From Saksenaea vasiformis B4078 (lineage: Eukaryota > Mucoromycota > Mucoromycetes > Mucorales > Saksenaeaceae): a stretch of 51,088 nucleotides of DNA. Each line of letters starts with the position of its first letter. Position 1 is the first letter of the stretch. Of the stretch, positions 34,423-46,521 are shown one piece after another. The notes under the pieces were generated by a model. That model searched no databases, was not told the origin of the DNA, and was given only the letters and a program-made list of their open reading frames with translations. Made by a program: the position numbers and the translations under genes. The stretch covers positions 1-51,088 of the forward strand of contig JNDT01001070.1 of NCBI GenBank assembly GCA_000697055.1, written 5' to 3'.

Positions 34423-35169
34423 ATGGTGAGCTCGAATCGATATAGGCCCATGTCGCTCACTCTTAGCAGGCCAATAATTCGTCAAAGAAGATCGCAGCTG
34501 CGAATAAACGCATTCTTGCAAACCTTCAAAAAGGATTTGCGGTAGTCAATGTAAAATTATCTGCTCTTTTTATACCAGTTTCATTTCTCATAATCTTAAT
34601 CGTCCAAAGATCATTTACATTCTATGGCGCGTTGTCTATCATTGGTCGTCGTTTACGCTATCCCAGTCTTTACTGTACATAACAACGGCCGGGCTATCGC
34701 TTTTGCTCTATAATATCCTTCACTCTTCGGGTAGTCCAAAATACGAAACGAATGGAACCCTTCGTTCAAGCGGCGACGACCTGAATGCCGAGGGATTAAC
34801 AGCGTAAGTCCTTGAAAAAGCGGAACAGAAGGTACTGGGTGCTTATAACATATGTTGGTTCAAGTTATATGTTTGATATTATCTATATCACCTGGTTTAC
34901 CCATCTTACTACAGCGTTCATCTCGAACAAGTTCTGGTTTACATATCTGACTGCAAGTTTTATTACTAGAAAAACGATAGCATTCTTATAGTTTACTTGA
35001 ATAGATACCTGCATACGCTGGATACAAGTTGATTCCTATGGTCATGCCATATCTTAGCAGTGGAGCAGGTGAAGCTTCCAACGAAGCAACATCTGATGGC
35101 AAATCTAAACGTCAAGCAAAGCTCGAGAAAAGAGCCAACAAAGGGCAAGTCAAGTACGTTTCGCGATAA
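34423..35169 (+). CDS. TMEM208/SND2 ER membrane targeting protein
   Basis: A component of the SRP-independent (SND) route that targets membrane proteins to the ER. Five exons are proposed: 34423-34425, 34470-34541, 34610-34803, 34865-34952 and 35005-35169. They sum to 522 nt, giving 173 aa. The protein reads MANNSSKKIAAANKRILANL, then membrane segments IIYILWRVVYHWSSFTLSQS and LLYITTAGLSLLLYNIL, the conserved PKYETNGTLRSSGDDLNAEG, YMFDIIYITWFTHLTTAFIS and IPAYAGYKLIPMVMPYLS, ending in the basic tail KSKRQAKLEKRANKGQVKYV. The start codon is split from the rest by a 44-nt intron. The last intron begins GCAAGT, a GC-AG intron. No single frame shows the gene, so ORF scans miss it. The first exon is the least certain part. 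Confidence 0.85.
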
Positions 35170-35698
35170 CTGAATACAGTGCAAGTTTTACCCATTACAA
35201 CAAGGAAATAAAATTGTTAGCTTCGCATAATGTACTTATAGCGTTGGTACTCTTCGTAGCAGAACCGACTTTCACGTCGCAATCTTTTCTTACTTCCGCT
35301 AAAAATGCAAGTATCAAGAGACCAAGATCTTTGCTTATTGTTTTACATTGGATACAGTCAGAAGAACGCATACCCCTATAAAAAACTGCATTGCAGATAG
35401 TATATCGTGTCCCTTGGTGTATTGTTTGCTTAGGTCGGCGATAGGAGAATACGTTACACTGAGCAAGAGAACCGTTTAAAACCCATTTTTCTAGTTCCTG
35501 TCATTTAGGCGTTGGATTTCTGTTTTTGAGATGAGAACTTTTTTTTTTCAAAAAGTACGACATCTAACTTCGGAATGACTACGTATATTATATATAGAGG
35601 GAGAGGATGGGAGGGAAAGAGTCAAGTACATATTTGTCATCTAGTAAATATACACAAGGAAACGGATACACGCGTACATGCTTCTTTGGCTGTCGTTT
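35170..35698. other. Convergent-gene spacer, no supportable gene
   Basis: AT-rich 3' flanks of TMEM208 and the CorA gene, with a TATATTATATATAG run near 35584-35599. Nothing else was seen. Confidence 0.5.
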
Positions 35699-37415
35699 TC
35701 AGATAAAGCCATACCGTTTACCAACAGCGACCATAAACACTACGTACAGCAACATGCCACTCACAACCCAGAAGAAATACACTAGATCGGCGTGATTTTG
35801 TCCTGGTACTTGTACATTCATGCCAAACATACCAGCAATTAAGTTGAGCGGAACAACAATGGTGGCAATAAAGGTGAGACGGTTGATGACTTCGTTCGTC
35901 ATGTTGCCCGCTTGCGACACTTCAATAGCCACCTGTCCCAGATAATTTCGATGAGCACGGCCTAACGTCACATCACCATGGTTTAAACTCTGGAGCATGG
36001 TTAAGATATGATCTAGGACAGAAAATCAGTCACTGTGGAGAGAAGAATGCTTTAATCTGACTACCTTGAATGTCTCCCAGATACAATATAACGTCATGGT
36101 ATGGTTTTTTCTTGCTTGATTCTTCATCCTTTTGTGTTATACTCATTGCTTCTTTTGATTTATCCTCATATCTTTTAATTAGGCTTCGTATAACATCTGC
36201 TTTTGGACCGAGAAGTCGTAGTAATTGTAATGCTGTTTTGCGACAGCTACCGATTCGCCGCAACATGTCCTCTTGTTCGGACTCATTGAGAACTAATACT
36301 AAGTCGTCAATAGAATCGACCTCCAATTCCATTTGTGTGATGAGAGGTGCAAACGCATCCGTAATGTCGTCGATCAAAGCGTAATTTATCCATTCTGGAG
36401 TAACATGAATGTAGTCTTTGAGATGATCGATGCGTCTAACCACGTTGTATGGATGTGGCAAGGATTGAAAATGGAACTAATGATATACGTCAATTCAGTC
36501 CAGCATGGCAGAAGATATACCGTGAGAATCCCTTCCGGGAAAATGATGGTGTAAAAGTTGACTGCTTCGAGGTAATCAGGGCTGTTATGATCTTGATTAT
36601 AACTTCGAAAACTGACAAACATGTAGTTTTGGAAAATTTCACATTTTTCCCGAGATTCTTGGGCCTGGATATCCTCTGTCGTTAATGGATGAATCCGGAA
36701 TATCTACAACCGTAAGGTTATAACGGTTATCAGAAGGAAATAAAATAAAATAAAATAAAAAGAAGATACCTTGCTTAATGTCCTCATTTCTTGAGTAGTA
36801 GGAGCAAAGATATCAATCCACCAGCCGTTCTCTGTAGAAAAGATATCGGCTATGGCACGTGTTTTTCCGCCATCATAGTTCGTAACAGACAGCATCATAA
36901 ATTCTCCAAGTGAACAACTGCTGACTAAACCAGTTTCTACACAATAAAAGGTATAGCGTTCGATGTCTTCTTGAACCTCTTCAGGGTCCTGTCATACACG
37001 TTTTAGTGTGTGTGTAACAAATGGAGACTAGTAAGAAAAAGCTACTTGCGTAAATCTTTTCCCCATATAGGCTATGTCGACGCATAGGATGGTCCATTTC
37101 TCCGTTATCCAGAAGATCATCCAGCTTAGCATTTAGTTGCTCTTGGAAAGCAAAAAAGCCTTCATCTATTTTGTCATCATGATATTGTGCATGAAAGTTC
37201 TGCTCTTCAGCTTGGTTGGGGAGTTCTCTGTGTATATCCAATGGGTGCAGACAAGATGGATAATGCTCTTCCAGGTCGTCCGATAACGAATCTATATCGG
37301 CTGTTTCGCTATCCATGAAACCTTCACTTGGCTCGACCTGCGAAGTACGACTATATCGATGGAAAAGTGAAGTTCGTCTGGTGCGTTCATTGGGATCATT
37401 GAAAGTCTCTTCCAT
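35699..37415 (-). CDS. CorA/Alr1/Mnr2-type magnesium transporter
   Basis: A CorA-superfamily divalent-cation channel. The N-terminal cytosolic part from the Met at 37415 (MEETFNDPNERTRRTSLFHR) is acidic and Ser-rich. It is followed by the conserved core: NGWWIDIFAPTTQEMRTLSK, IFRIHPLTTEDIQAQESREK, YLEAVNFYTIIFPEGILT, and LPHPYNVVRRIDHLKDYIHV with EWINYALIDDITDAF. The long helix and the C-terminal pore follow: GNMTNEVINRLTFIATIVVP, then the signature GMFGMNVQVPG (Gly-Met-Asn) between two transmembrane helices, ending VGKRYGFI. This order matches the fungal Alr1 (plasma membrane) and Mnr2 (vacuolar) group; which of the two cannot be told here. Five or more short introns are used. One carries an (AAAAT)n run at 36737-36763. 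A Met at 37481 is an alternative start. Confidence 0.9.
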
Positions 37416-38521
37416 TGGAATGAAGAAATGGGATGAAGGAATGAAACACCAAATGCGTAATGTTGAAACCTCTGCAGGCAAAACCCTGCCTGAGAGCGCG
37501 GAGTTCCATACACGAACGTTCGAGTTCAGTAGATCCAGGAATCTTGTCTACTACAGATACGGGACATTTTTATTTGTGTGGAACCATAACGGCATGATAC
37601 TACTTGTTTCGTGGGGAAGGCTTAAGTGGACCCCTTAACTGGTGTTGCTTCAATGCCATCAAGCAGAACAGCTTAGTGCCGAAGTATTAATTAAAACTGC
37701 TTCCTTTAACCAGTACAATATTACTGATATTAGAATAAGCGTCGCTCATTTGCAAATAGCAATTCATTACAAAACGAATTTGCTTTTTGATATTGGATTA
37801 CTATAATCACATTTCTTTCGACATTGCACTGTCGGTAATCAGTTCGATCTAGTAAACTGTGTCGACTTTGTACTGTACCGACATTTTACTGTACCGACCG
37901 TAGAAAACCGCCAGTAATCGAGCTATTACTGTAAACCGTACCGAACCGTACCGTTAGAAGTTCTACATTTGATCCACTCTTGTCAGCACTATTAACTGAC
38001 CCAGTACGTCAAGTTATTTGCGATGGTGTGTCCAGCGTCTTCAAGGTTTTCAACATACCTTTAGTACGGGTATCTCCAACTTAGACTCGCTCCTCAACGC
38101 TTCCGTGTTAACAAAAAAGACACTGGAGCTAATAGGTTGAGATTCCTCTGTTTAAAAGGTTTATTAGATTTGAAATCTTCCATTTACTAGCCGTGAATGA
38201 ATTTTTATGCTCGCTCGAATAAATTTTGCGTCCATCTGGGGATCGAGTTGATGTAAGTGGAGGATTATTTTATCACCAATTTATATACCGGTAACCGCAT
38301 AGTTAATCCCTTCCGTAGCGCAAACCTGGCTCTTGATGGACGTAAAATTTACATAAGAGTAGCGTAAAACCGACTTCAATAAACAGTATCAAAGAGAACG
38401 GGGTCAAAATCTTGTCCATAAACGAGATTGTAAGTCAACTTTTTGACATTCGGTCGGCTTCAAACACCGCTTCCCTTATTTTATATGTTTTGTCTTTCAG
38501 TGGCGTAAAACTTGGCAAAGC
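37416..38521. other. Divergent intergenic region with a short-repeat cluster
   Basis: Shared upstream region of the CorA gene (-) and the unrecognised gene at 38522 (+). A cluster of TACTGTACCGAC and ACCGTACCG repeats lies at 37865-37963. An intron-like block from GTAAGT (about 38428) to TTTCAG (about 38500) suggests the plus gene may have an additional 5' exon. Confidence 0.5.
37865..37963. repeat. Cluster of TACTGTACCGAC / ACCGTACCG short repeats
   Basis: The 12-mer TACTGTACCGAC occurs at 37871-37882 and 37887-37898. TACTGTAAACCGTACCG and a further AACCGTACCG follow within 60 bp. Dense copies of a short motif in a divergent promoter region could be transcription-factor sites or a degenerate minisatellite. 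Confidence 0.6.
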
Positions 38522-40318
38522 ATGAAGGTTTCTCGTCTTTTACTAGGCCATTTTGCCAAGACTCACACACCGTTCTTTTTGTACCGAATCCCGGACACAT
38601 CGACATTTCTGTTTAATCTTGGTGATATAAGTACCCACTTCAATTTGCATGACCTGCATCGACACCCCTACCTTAAGGAACACTACAAATCCAAGGACAA
38701 ACCGTCTTACCGCGATTCTGAGAATATCTATGTTTCTGGCGATGCCTTGGCACACGTAGCTGCTGAATATAAACAGTACCTTTTGGCAGAGCTATGCAAA
38801 CTAAAGCCGAATGAATACAAGACAGGTCCAGCAGACACGATTATCAACCGGCTTCGTAACTTCACCCCTGCCAGAAAAGAGGATAGAACGTACGAAACGA
38901 TTGACATGAATATGCAACCTATGACACCTTCAGGCTCATTATCAAAGACACCTGTTGATATGCCACCTGTCCTGATTTTGCCAGAAGGGCAAGGTGGTGG
39001 GTTAAAGACTGAGTCACTTTCACCACCAAAGGCGCCTATCTCCTCAGCAGAAACAAATACTATTTCTCAGGAAAACGGCGAGAACTCCACAAGAACGTCG
39101 TCAAACCAAACAAATAGTCGGCGACAAACTAGGTAAGGAAAGAACTGTGGATAAAAATAGGATGGCTGATGGACAAGCATTAGAAAGGACGATGAACCTT
39201 TTCATAAGCGGCAGCGACTCAATGAATCGCACCCTGATGAACCTAGGTCTCAGCAAATCTTGCCAAAACCTGTTCACACTGTCAGCTCCCAAATACAGAC
39301 ACCATCCAGCAATTCATCGCTTCTTGCGAAACGAATGTCGTTGAAACAGAACAAAAACGCCCGCAACCTTACCATCTATGCTCCCTCGTACAACGAGCAG
39401 ATTTCGATGGGTGTTCGTTCTGCTCCACTAAATTCTAATTTTCATCAACGGTCGCAACAACCACCGCAACCCCATCATGCTCCACCACCGGCAACTGCGG
39501 CTCATGCTCATGAACTTCACCCCCCACATACGTCTTATTATCTTCCCTCACTTAATCGATCTGGTTCATCATTGCACCCTGAGCACCGGCTAGCCCCTCT
39601 GCTTTCGCCTCGTGTGCAGCCGCCTGGACAATCATCCTTGCCAAAGCAAGAGTTTGCTATCCCTCCCGTAGTTCCGTCGCAACAAGCTCCCATGTCCGCA
39701 CATCCACATCCACCAAATAGTGCTAACCCATATCAACACTATGCATCGTCTCCTTCGGTATACAAACATCATCCTACACGAGGGGAAGCACCTCATAGTT
39801 CTGGGTTTCCTGCAACCGCGGCTGCTGTTCCGTTACCACCTCAAACACCGACCACATCATCTCTTGCCGCTCTTCAGCGACAACAGTTTTTACAACCCTT
39901 TGATCACCTGTTTGACACGATGGAGACTACACGCACGCTTAAAACGACGCTGGACGACCAAATTCGACGATCGTCAACCTTAATCCAGACGTTACAAGCG
40001 TCTATTACAACTGTGGAGGGACTGGTGCGGAACCAGGTCAATGAGATACGAAAGGAAATGATGGGTGAAATGGAGTCGTCGATAAACAGCATAATGAAAC
40101 GTATTGCACATTTAGAGGGTTCAGTGCGCGATGGACAACAGCCACAGGAAAACGGTCAGACTTCACAAACAAAGACCATCAGCAGCTCCTCTACGAGTTT
40201 GAAAAGCCCGCCAGCTATCGTGAGATCACAGAACGATATCGGGCCTCAAGAATGTCAAAATATGTTGAGCACTTTACTTGAACGCCTTGACCGCTTAGAA
40301 AGACAACTCGAGTCTTGA
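38522..40318 (+). CDS. Unrecognised, probably nuclear protein with C-terminal coiled coil
   Basis: Not assigned to a family. Two exons (38522-39132 and 39178-40318, 45-nt intron) encode 583 aa. The N-terminal ~100 residues look globular (KVSRLLLGHFAKTHTPFFLY; DSENIYVSGDALAHVAAEYK). The middle is low-complexity and rich in Pro, Ser, Gln and His (HQRSQQPPQPHHAPPPATAA). A basic HKRQRL after the splice could be a nuclear localisation signal. Residues near the end form a coiled coil (RTLKTTLDDQIRRSSTLIQT ... LLERLDRLERQLES). This layout is usual for transcriptional regulators or scaffolds, but that is inference. The true start may be further upstream: TTTCAG precedes an open frame WRKTWQSMKVSR, and a donor-like GTAAGT follows KILSINEI at about 38427. 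Confidence 0.75.
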
Positions 40319-41290
40319 TTCTTTTTAAGAAAGAAAACTGTTTCATGTTTCTTTGTCAAACATTTTGGATTAAGCTTCATGTCTCTGATACCTGTCGATG
40401 GACTCGGTCATGTGTGGGTCTTTTATAATCGATTACAGATGCAAATAAAATGTCAAAAATTCATAGTTTCAAGCAGAACAAATGGAGCGCTTCATTACGG
40501 TACGCCTTTGGTATAAATGCTTACAGAGGGTCAGGTAAAGAAGCTTGAAACCTCAATGTACTTGTTATAGACGGGTTATTCGTTTTCATGTGATCAACTT
40601 GCATGCAACTAGCGACAACGATACTGCCACAAGCACGAAGCAAAAGATAGGATAGCCCTTAGGTACCCATAACTGCATCAACAAACAGATGAAAGAAAGT
40701 GTAGCTAATTGATGTAGACTTTTGTTAACGGTATTGAAAGAAGCGTCTGTACAGATATTTTCTTTCATTGCAACATTTGTGTTCGCTGCAAGTTTTAAAA
40801 TAAAATATGTTGATGTGATACAAAATGGGAAATGCACATTGAATGACTCTGGCAATTGCGTCGGCATACCTTTTTGAGAACTGTAGAGACATAGATTTAC
40901 ACGAACGCTATTACAACGGGCTTGATAACGTCCACCATCCTTCTACTGATGATAACATAACGAAAAGAAGCAACTGTCAAAGATGACTTCCCAAGTGAGA
41001 CGGGCTATCCGAATGTTCGCAATATAGTCTCTAACGAAAAGAAAAAATTTCAGCTTGATAGCTTTTCCAAAAGAAAAAAAGAAGAACGTTCCGCCGGTAC
41101 TTAGATACCAAAGTGTAAGAAGACAACGGTGGCATCCGTGCAAACGGGTCTGTTGTTTTGGAGCCTTGTGGGGCAGAAGACGTAAGGGGAGTCACAGTGT
41201 CCCTCCACCGTGGGCTTGCGGAATTCCAAATTTTGCGTTAGATAAACAACTTTTTTCCTTCTGTCTTTGTGTTTGCCCTTAACGACCACC
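40319..41290. other. Spacer with a possible small membrane-protein ORF
   Basis: A 93-aa minus-strand ORF at 40586-40867 ends in two hydrophobic stretches (LATLSFICLLMQLWV and YPIFCFVLVAVSLSLVA). It could be a small membrane protein or a last exon, but nothing else supports it. No other gene is seen. Confidence 0.4.
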
Positions 41291-41730
41291 ATGATTCGTG
41301 CGGCTACACGTTCCTGCCATGTTCGACCTCTATGTAACGCATTAACCGCGCGTTATTTCCACTGCGCTGCTGCTGCTCCTCAAGTCGCCGCTGAAGGTAA
41401 CTGAACATGTCATTGACTCTCGTAAAAGACACAGACAGAAGACGTTAACATAACCTTTTGTTAGTTGCAGCAGAACCCGCCAAAGCAATTCCAGCACGAC
41501 AACCATCATCAGCACCAAAAGGCACAGTGCTCAAGGGAATCAACTTCTTGAAGGAGGGCAAAGATCCAGTTGCACTTGACGATTCTGAATATCCTGACTG
41601 GCTCTGGGATCTGTTGGACGAAAAGAAACAGAAACAAAAGACAACCAAACCTTCGTTCCGCCAATATCATCGAAAGCAGAATCGCGACGCAATTAAAGCA
41701 ATGAATTATATGAAGGATAAGAAGACATAA
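41291..41730 (+). CDS. Mitochondrial large-subunit ribosomal protein mL54
   Basis: Two exons (41291-41396 and 41465-41730) encode 123 aa. The N-terminus [20 protein letters not shown] is Arg-rich and non-acidic, as in a mitochondrial presequence. The mature part contains the mL54 signature: [20 protein letters not shown], then [21 protein letters not shown] basic tail follows ([20 protein letters not shown]). The protein is a component of the mitoribosome large subunit (MRPL54; Mrpl37 in yeast). Exon 1 is missed by simple frame scanning, because the intron (GTAACTG...TTGTTAG) splits the codon after AAE. Assignment is strong. Confidence 0.9.
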
Positions 41731-42650
41731 ACGAGGAACTATCCACAGTTTGCGAGGCGCTTCTTTTTTGTATCATAGACTCAACAAGTACTATTCCGAC
41801 TGGGCCAAAACTGACCTAATCAAAAATAAACCTATTCGAAATGAGGTCCAGCCATGTTCTTAACCACAAGTTGATAACAGGTATCGCAATACCTTGGGGC
41901 GGCAGCTAGCGTGTAATCCAAAGCTCGGGGGAATCTAACTCATACTACAAAGAAAGATAGCATGTGCCGTCCAAAGTCATGTATTGATAACGTGTCCGTC
42001 CCTTGAATGAGCCAAATATCTCGCTTTGTAGCTTGAATGCGCTGGATTTACGCATGAGATATCTTGCTTTGGTTTCGGTTGTTTGTAACGACTTCTCTAT
42101 CATTGTTTCGTTTCTGGCTGACTGAATCGTTGGCGTGTGTCAATTCGAGGACCTAACGCTAATCTCTGCGATCCGGCGCGATAAGCCACGTGTGGTCCAT
42201 CTTCCCTTTGGATACCACTATTACCATAAACAGCCTGGAAGGCAAGGATGGCATACACTCTATCTGAGATAGCAGTGAGATATTGTGACAGAGACTTGAT
42301 GGGAACGAAGGAACTCGGTAGTCCCAGCTATGTGTCAATTTGGATAGGATGAGAACAAATGCATGATTAGGCATTCCTTTTTTCAGGGATAGCAATGGCC
42401 AGTATGTCTTGGCTTTTAATACTAATCTCGAATCATCTTATCATTCATTTAGGTTTTTTTTATGGATTACAAAATATTCCACATATGTAAAAGTTCGATA
42501 GCAAGTAGAGGATATGCTAAACCACTCGCTTTGATGCATGTTGATCAACGATCTTTACAACTGGAAATTGATGACAAAGTAGAATCGCCTTGTATCCATC
42601 AAAATAACAAAAAATAAGGGAGATAAAAAGCTCCTAATAACCATCTCTAT
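41731..42650. other. Convergent spacer between mL54 and SLA1
   Basis: 3' flanks of both genes, AT-rich. The minus-strand ORF at 42159-42395 has no recognisable features, so no gene is called. Confidence 0.45.
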
Positions 42651-45600
42651 TTACCATCCACGGCCGGTCGTGTGTTGATACGTTGCTGTCGGATTTGTCG
42701 AAAATCCTGACTGCGCATCTGAAAAAGAGAAAATGAGTGTGAGCATGCTTTAGACGTAGCACGGAATAACGTACACTGCAGTGATCCAGCTGGTGTGAAT
42801 AGGTGGGCATTAGGATGCTCATTAAGGAAATGGGCTGGATCTGTACCGAAGATATAGAGAGAGTTAGACAAAGAGAAACCACCAAATGCTTTGATCACAT
42901 ACTTCCACCAGATGTTTGCTGAACTGGGATCCCCGTCATTTGTGGCTGCAAATAGTTTGGTTGCGGTTGCTTGGTAGGATCCTGTATAAAGGCATTCATG
43001 TTCGGCGTAGAATATTGTATTCCAGTCATTTGTGGATTCACTGTGGTAAGTGTAGGCGAACCAAAAGGATTTTCAGGTGCTAATTACGGTACATTAATAT
43101 TACATAGCTCAAATCACAAAAATAAACCGACATACTTGCACTCTGCCAGTTGCGCATGCCTGTGGGTTGAGTTGTAACACCACCAGAGACTGTACTTGAC
43201 CTCTGTAGACCAGAATAACCCGTCATGCTACTTCTATTAAATGCTTGCTGACCAGCAGCTGCAGTAGGCACCAGAGGCTGTGACAACACTGAATTGAGAG
43301 GAACTGCAGCAGTCTGATACTGATTTGCAAAAGCAGTAGCATTTATCGGCTGCTGGTGTTGCTGTAGAGTATTGACGTGGCCAGTCATTTGTGGTTGTAA
43401 CTGATGAGCTTGCCAAGGCTGAGAAATTCCTGTTGGCTGCAATGACTGTTGTTGTGTTTGAGCACTGGAAATGTATTGTTGTTGTTGTTGTGGCTGTTGC
43501 CAAGAAGGTGCTTGGTGAGACATTGATTGCATAAACCCGGTCGTCTGGGGTTGCTGCTGGATGGACGTTGGTAAAAACGGATCGGTCACTTGCATTTGCA
43601 TCTGGATAGCAGCAGCCGCCGGATCAGGAAGTGTTTGAGAACGTTGTGGACCAGTGGTCTGCTGTGGAGACAACGCCGTGTTCCCGTTAAATCCCGTATA
43701 AATCGGTGTTTGCAACTGCGACTGTGGTAATTGGTTTGCGCCTTGCATTGTGGCAGGACCTGTCGGCTGCTGCGTGAGGTTTGGTTGCTGCTGCCATTGG
43801 CTTAAAGTAGGGTCTGCTATTTGTTTCAGTGTGGAGACTGGGCGCTGTCTAGGTGGCATAGATATTGTCTGAACCATAGCAGACTGATTTACAACAGTCT
43901 GCGTAGCTGGGGGCGTAGGAGCAGGAGGAGGAGCAGGAGCAGATGCAACTGGAGCCGGAGGTGCTGGAGTAGGAGTAGGAGCCATAGGAATCGGAGAAGT
44001 AGATGCAGCAGTCGCTGAAATAGTTTCAGCCTTTGGCGGTGATGCCTGTGTCTCTTTCGAAGCAGGACGGAGTGTCCATGCATCGTCTTCAAATCCGATC
44101 AAATCACCTGCTATTTGTGGCTGCTTATCTTTGCGTTCGCTACTCTTTGGTGATGCCGATGTCGATGTGAACTGAGTACCTATAAATTCTAAGAGATCCG
44201 GGTGTATATCCTTAGGAGCGGAGACTGCCGGCTTAGCTCTTGTCACTAAAGCTTCAATTAGCATGCCATTCGCGATTGCTCTCCACACACATACCTTTAG
44301 CTGGTTTATCCGTCGAATCTTCCCAATCCTTCTGTAGTTTCTTGGCCAAAGCCTCATCTGCCTCAATTTGTTTTTGCTTGTCCGTGATATCGTCTGGCTT
44401 TGTTTCACCCTCTCCATCTGACGGTGGTTCTGGGTTCTCTGTCTCAATGTATCTTTCAATACGTCGCACATGCTTTTCTTTCACGCCTAGCGTCTTCATT
44501 TGCTTATGCGTCAATTTTACAATGTCGCTATCGTCCAGCTTATCGGCTTTGAAAGAGGATGCGTACATGAGCGCGTTTTCCATTGGAATACCGATCAACA
44601 TGAACCAGTCGAACCAGTCCCAGTCTGGGTTTACCTTTTTCTCTTTCTTCGGCGGGGAAGCCGTACTGCCTGTTGGTTGTGGACGTGGTGGCATCGGTGG
44701 CGTCTGGGAAGGTGTAGCTGCTTTTGCTGGACTTCCCTTTTCCTTCAATATTTTCTTGCCTGTATGTCTTTCAACCCAACGGATATCATCAAGGCTCATT
44801 TTCTCCAATGGTACATCAATCTTAACTCCATTAAGCTTGTGCAGGCGTAACTTGTCTTCGTAGAAAGAAAGAAATTCTGCGTCCACTTTAAATGCGCCAC
44901 TACGATCCGTCCAAGTGCGTATGTTCTCGGCCTTTGGTTTAGTCAAGTCTGTATTAATGCTTACAGATCTAGAGAGCGATCCACGTGAATCACGGTCTGA
45001 TGAGGAACGAACGCTAGTTGCTGAGCGTTGGAGGCTGCGCTCTGCTTCTTTCCTTCGGTTATTTTCCTCAAGCTGACGTTGTCTAGCAGCTTCCGCCCGT
45101 TGAGCTGCTTCTTGAACCTTTCGCCTCCTCTCACGCTCTTCCTCTTCTCTTCTCTCCTGTTCTTCCCTTCGCCGCTCCTCTTCAATACGCAGTCGTCTTT
45201 CCTCTTCCATCTTCTGTCTTTGAAGCTCCTGTTCCTCTAGCAATTTTCGTTGACGCTCCTCTTCTTCCTCCTGGGCGGCAGCAATAGCATCGGTCTCAGC
45301 AGCATAGTCTTCATGGTACTGAACATAAGATGATGGCACCAATCCAGACTTTCCACTTGTATTTTCGACCCGCCACCATCCATCGTCTCGGGAAGCATCC
45401 AAAACCAACACCTGTTCGTTCTCCTCCACATTGAGCTCTTCACCACCTTCCGACTCAAAGGAGTATAAGATAATCGCCCACTTTGGCTCGGCTACCTGCT
45501 CCTCTGCAACGGTTACTGGTGCTTCCGGTTGATAGCTAGTGGTATGGTTCGTTGTTTCTGGAGAAAAATCTTCTATCGGCTCTGCTGCTGGCGGAGGGCT

Positions 45601-46521
45601 TGGGCTTACGCGCGTCGCTGCTGCTTGTGCTACCTTCCTTGAATCTGTGATTTTCACAAGGATTGCTTTTGCTTCAGATTTCGATGAAGCCTGCAAATCG
45701 AATACAGCAGACTTGGCACCCGAGACCTCGATATGTAGGTTTTTGCCGTCGAACAAATATTTGTTTACATCCAAAATTGGGTATTGCTGAACAGGTAATG
45801 CCTTGTCAGTTTCGCTCCCGTAACAAATCATTCCGTTGCCGATAAGAAGGTTGCCTTTGCTCTTCTTTTTTTTTTTTCTTTGCTTGATCATATTCGTGCA
45901 CTGTCCACGACTGGGCATCATCATCCGTGTTTGGTAGTGTCACACGAGCACCAGGAGTTTCTACCTACCGCCCAATATTTAGTTAAGATCCTCGTTGACA
46001 ATCCTCACCGTTCGCGCCACTGTGGGGGGTCTAGGAGGTAGTGCCATAGGTGCTGGTTCTAGCGGTTGCTGCTCCACTTCAACGCTTGGCGCTGTATCAA
46101 TGCTGTGGACGTAATTGCTTGGCACTAATCCAATAAGGCCGTTTTTCATTCTAGCAAGATACCAATCGGGATCGTCGCGCTCTAGTAAATCCATTTCTTC
46201 TCCCTCTTGAAATGTCAATTCTTCTTCTTGTTGCGCAGAGTAGTCATAGTCGGCACATATTCTTCCAATCGGTTCACACTAGCAAGTATATTAGGACATA
46301 GTTCGACGTGCCAACAGTCCTCGTACTTCAGTAAGGTAGTTCGCCGGTACCAGTCCAACTGGACCAGGCGCTTCATCCGAATGTTGCTTCAGTTCTGCCC
46401 GCCACCAGTCATTGTCTTCTTTTTCAATTACATACAGAATGTCATCTTCTTTGATAGTCAATTCGTCGGGTGTTCGAGACTCGTAGTCGTACAGTGCTTG
46501 GCACACCTGCACGTACTTCAT
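42651..46521 (-). CDS. SLA1: Endocytic adaptor SLA1 (three SH3 domains, SHD1, SHD2)
   Basis: A cortical actin-patch and clathrin-endocytosis adaptor. From the Met at 46521, SH3-1 (VCQALYDYESRTPDELTIKE ... NDWWRAEL) is followed by a spliced SH3-2 (CADYDYSAQQEEELTFQEGE ... DPDWYLARMKNGLIGLVPSN). A first SLA1-specific linker (GNGMICYGSETDKALPVQQY) leads to SH3-3 (WAIILYSFESEGGEELNVEE). A strongly charged Glu/Arg coiled coil follows. SHD1, which binds NPFxD sorting signals, is RTWTDRSGAFKVDAEFLSFY; the SAM-like SHD2 is WDWFDWFMLIGIPMENALMY. The C-terminus has repeated Q-x-T-G motifs and ENPFGS. Two small exons after a GTATGT donor (42651-42719 and about 42775-42842) extend it past the apparent stop at 42895 and end HTTGRGW. 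The terminal extension is inferred from a TCTAAC branch point and in-frame joining. Confidence 0.93.

Noticed and set aside
34021..34521. 166-aa minus-strand ORF
   Set aside because: It overlaps the TMEM208 5' exons in antisense, with no domain, signal or splice support. It is noted in the spacer entry but not called a gene.
44240..44863. 207-aa plus-strand ORF inside SLA1
   Set aside because: It is the antisense shadow of the SHD1/SHD2 coding region.
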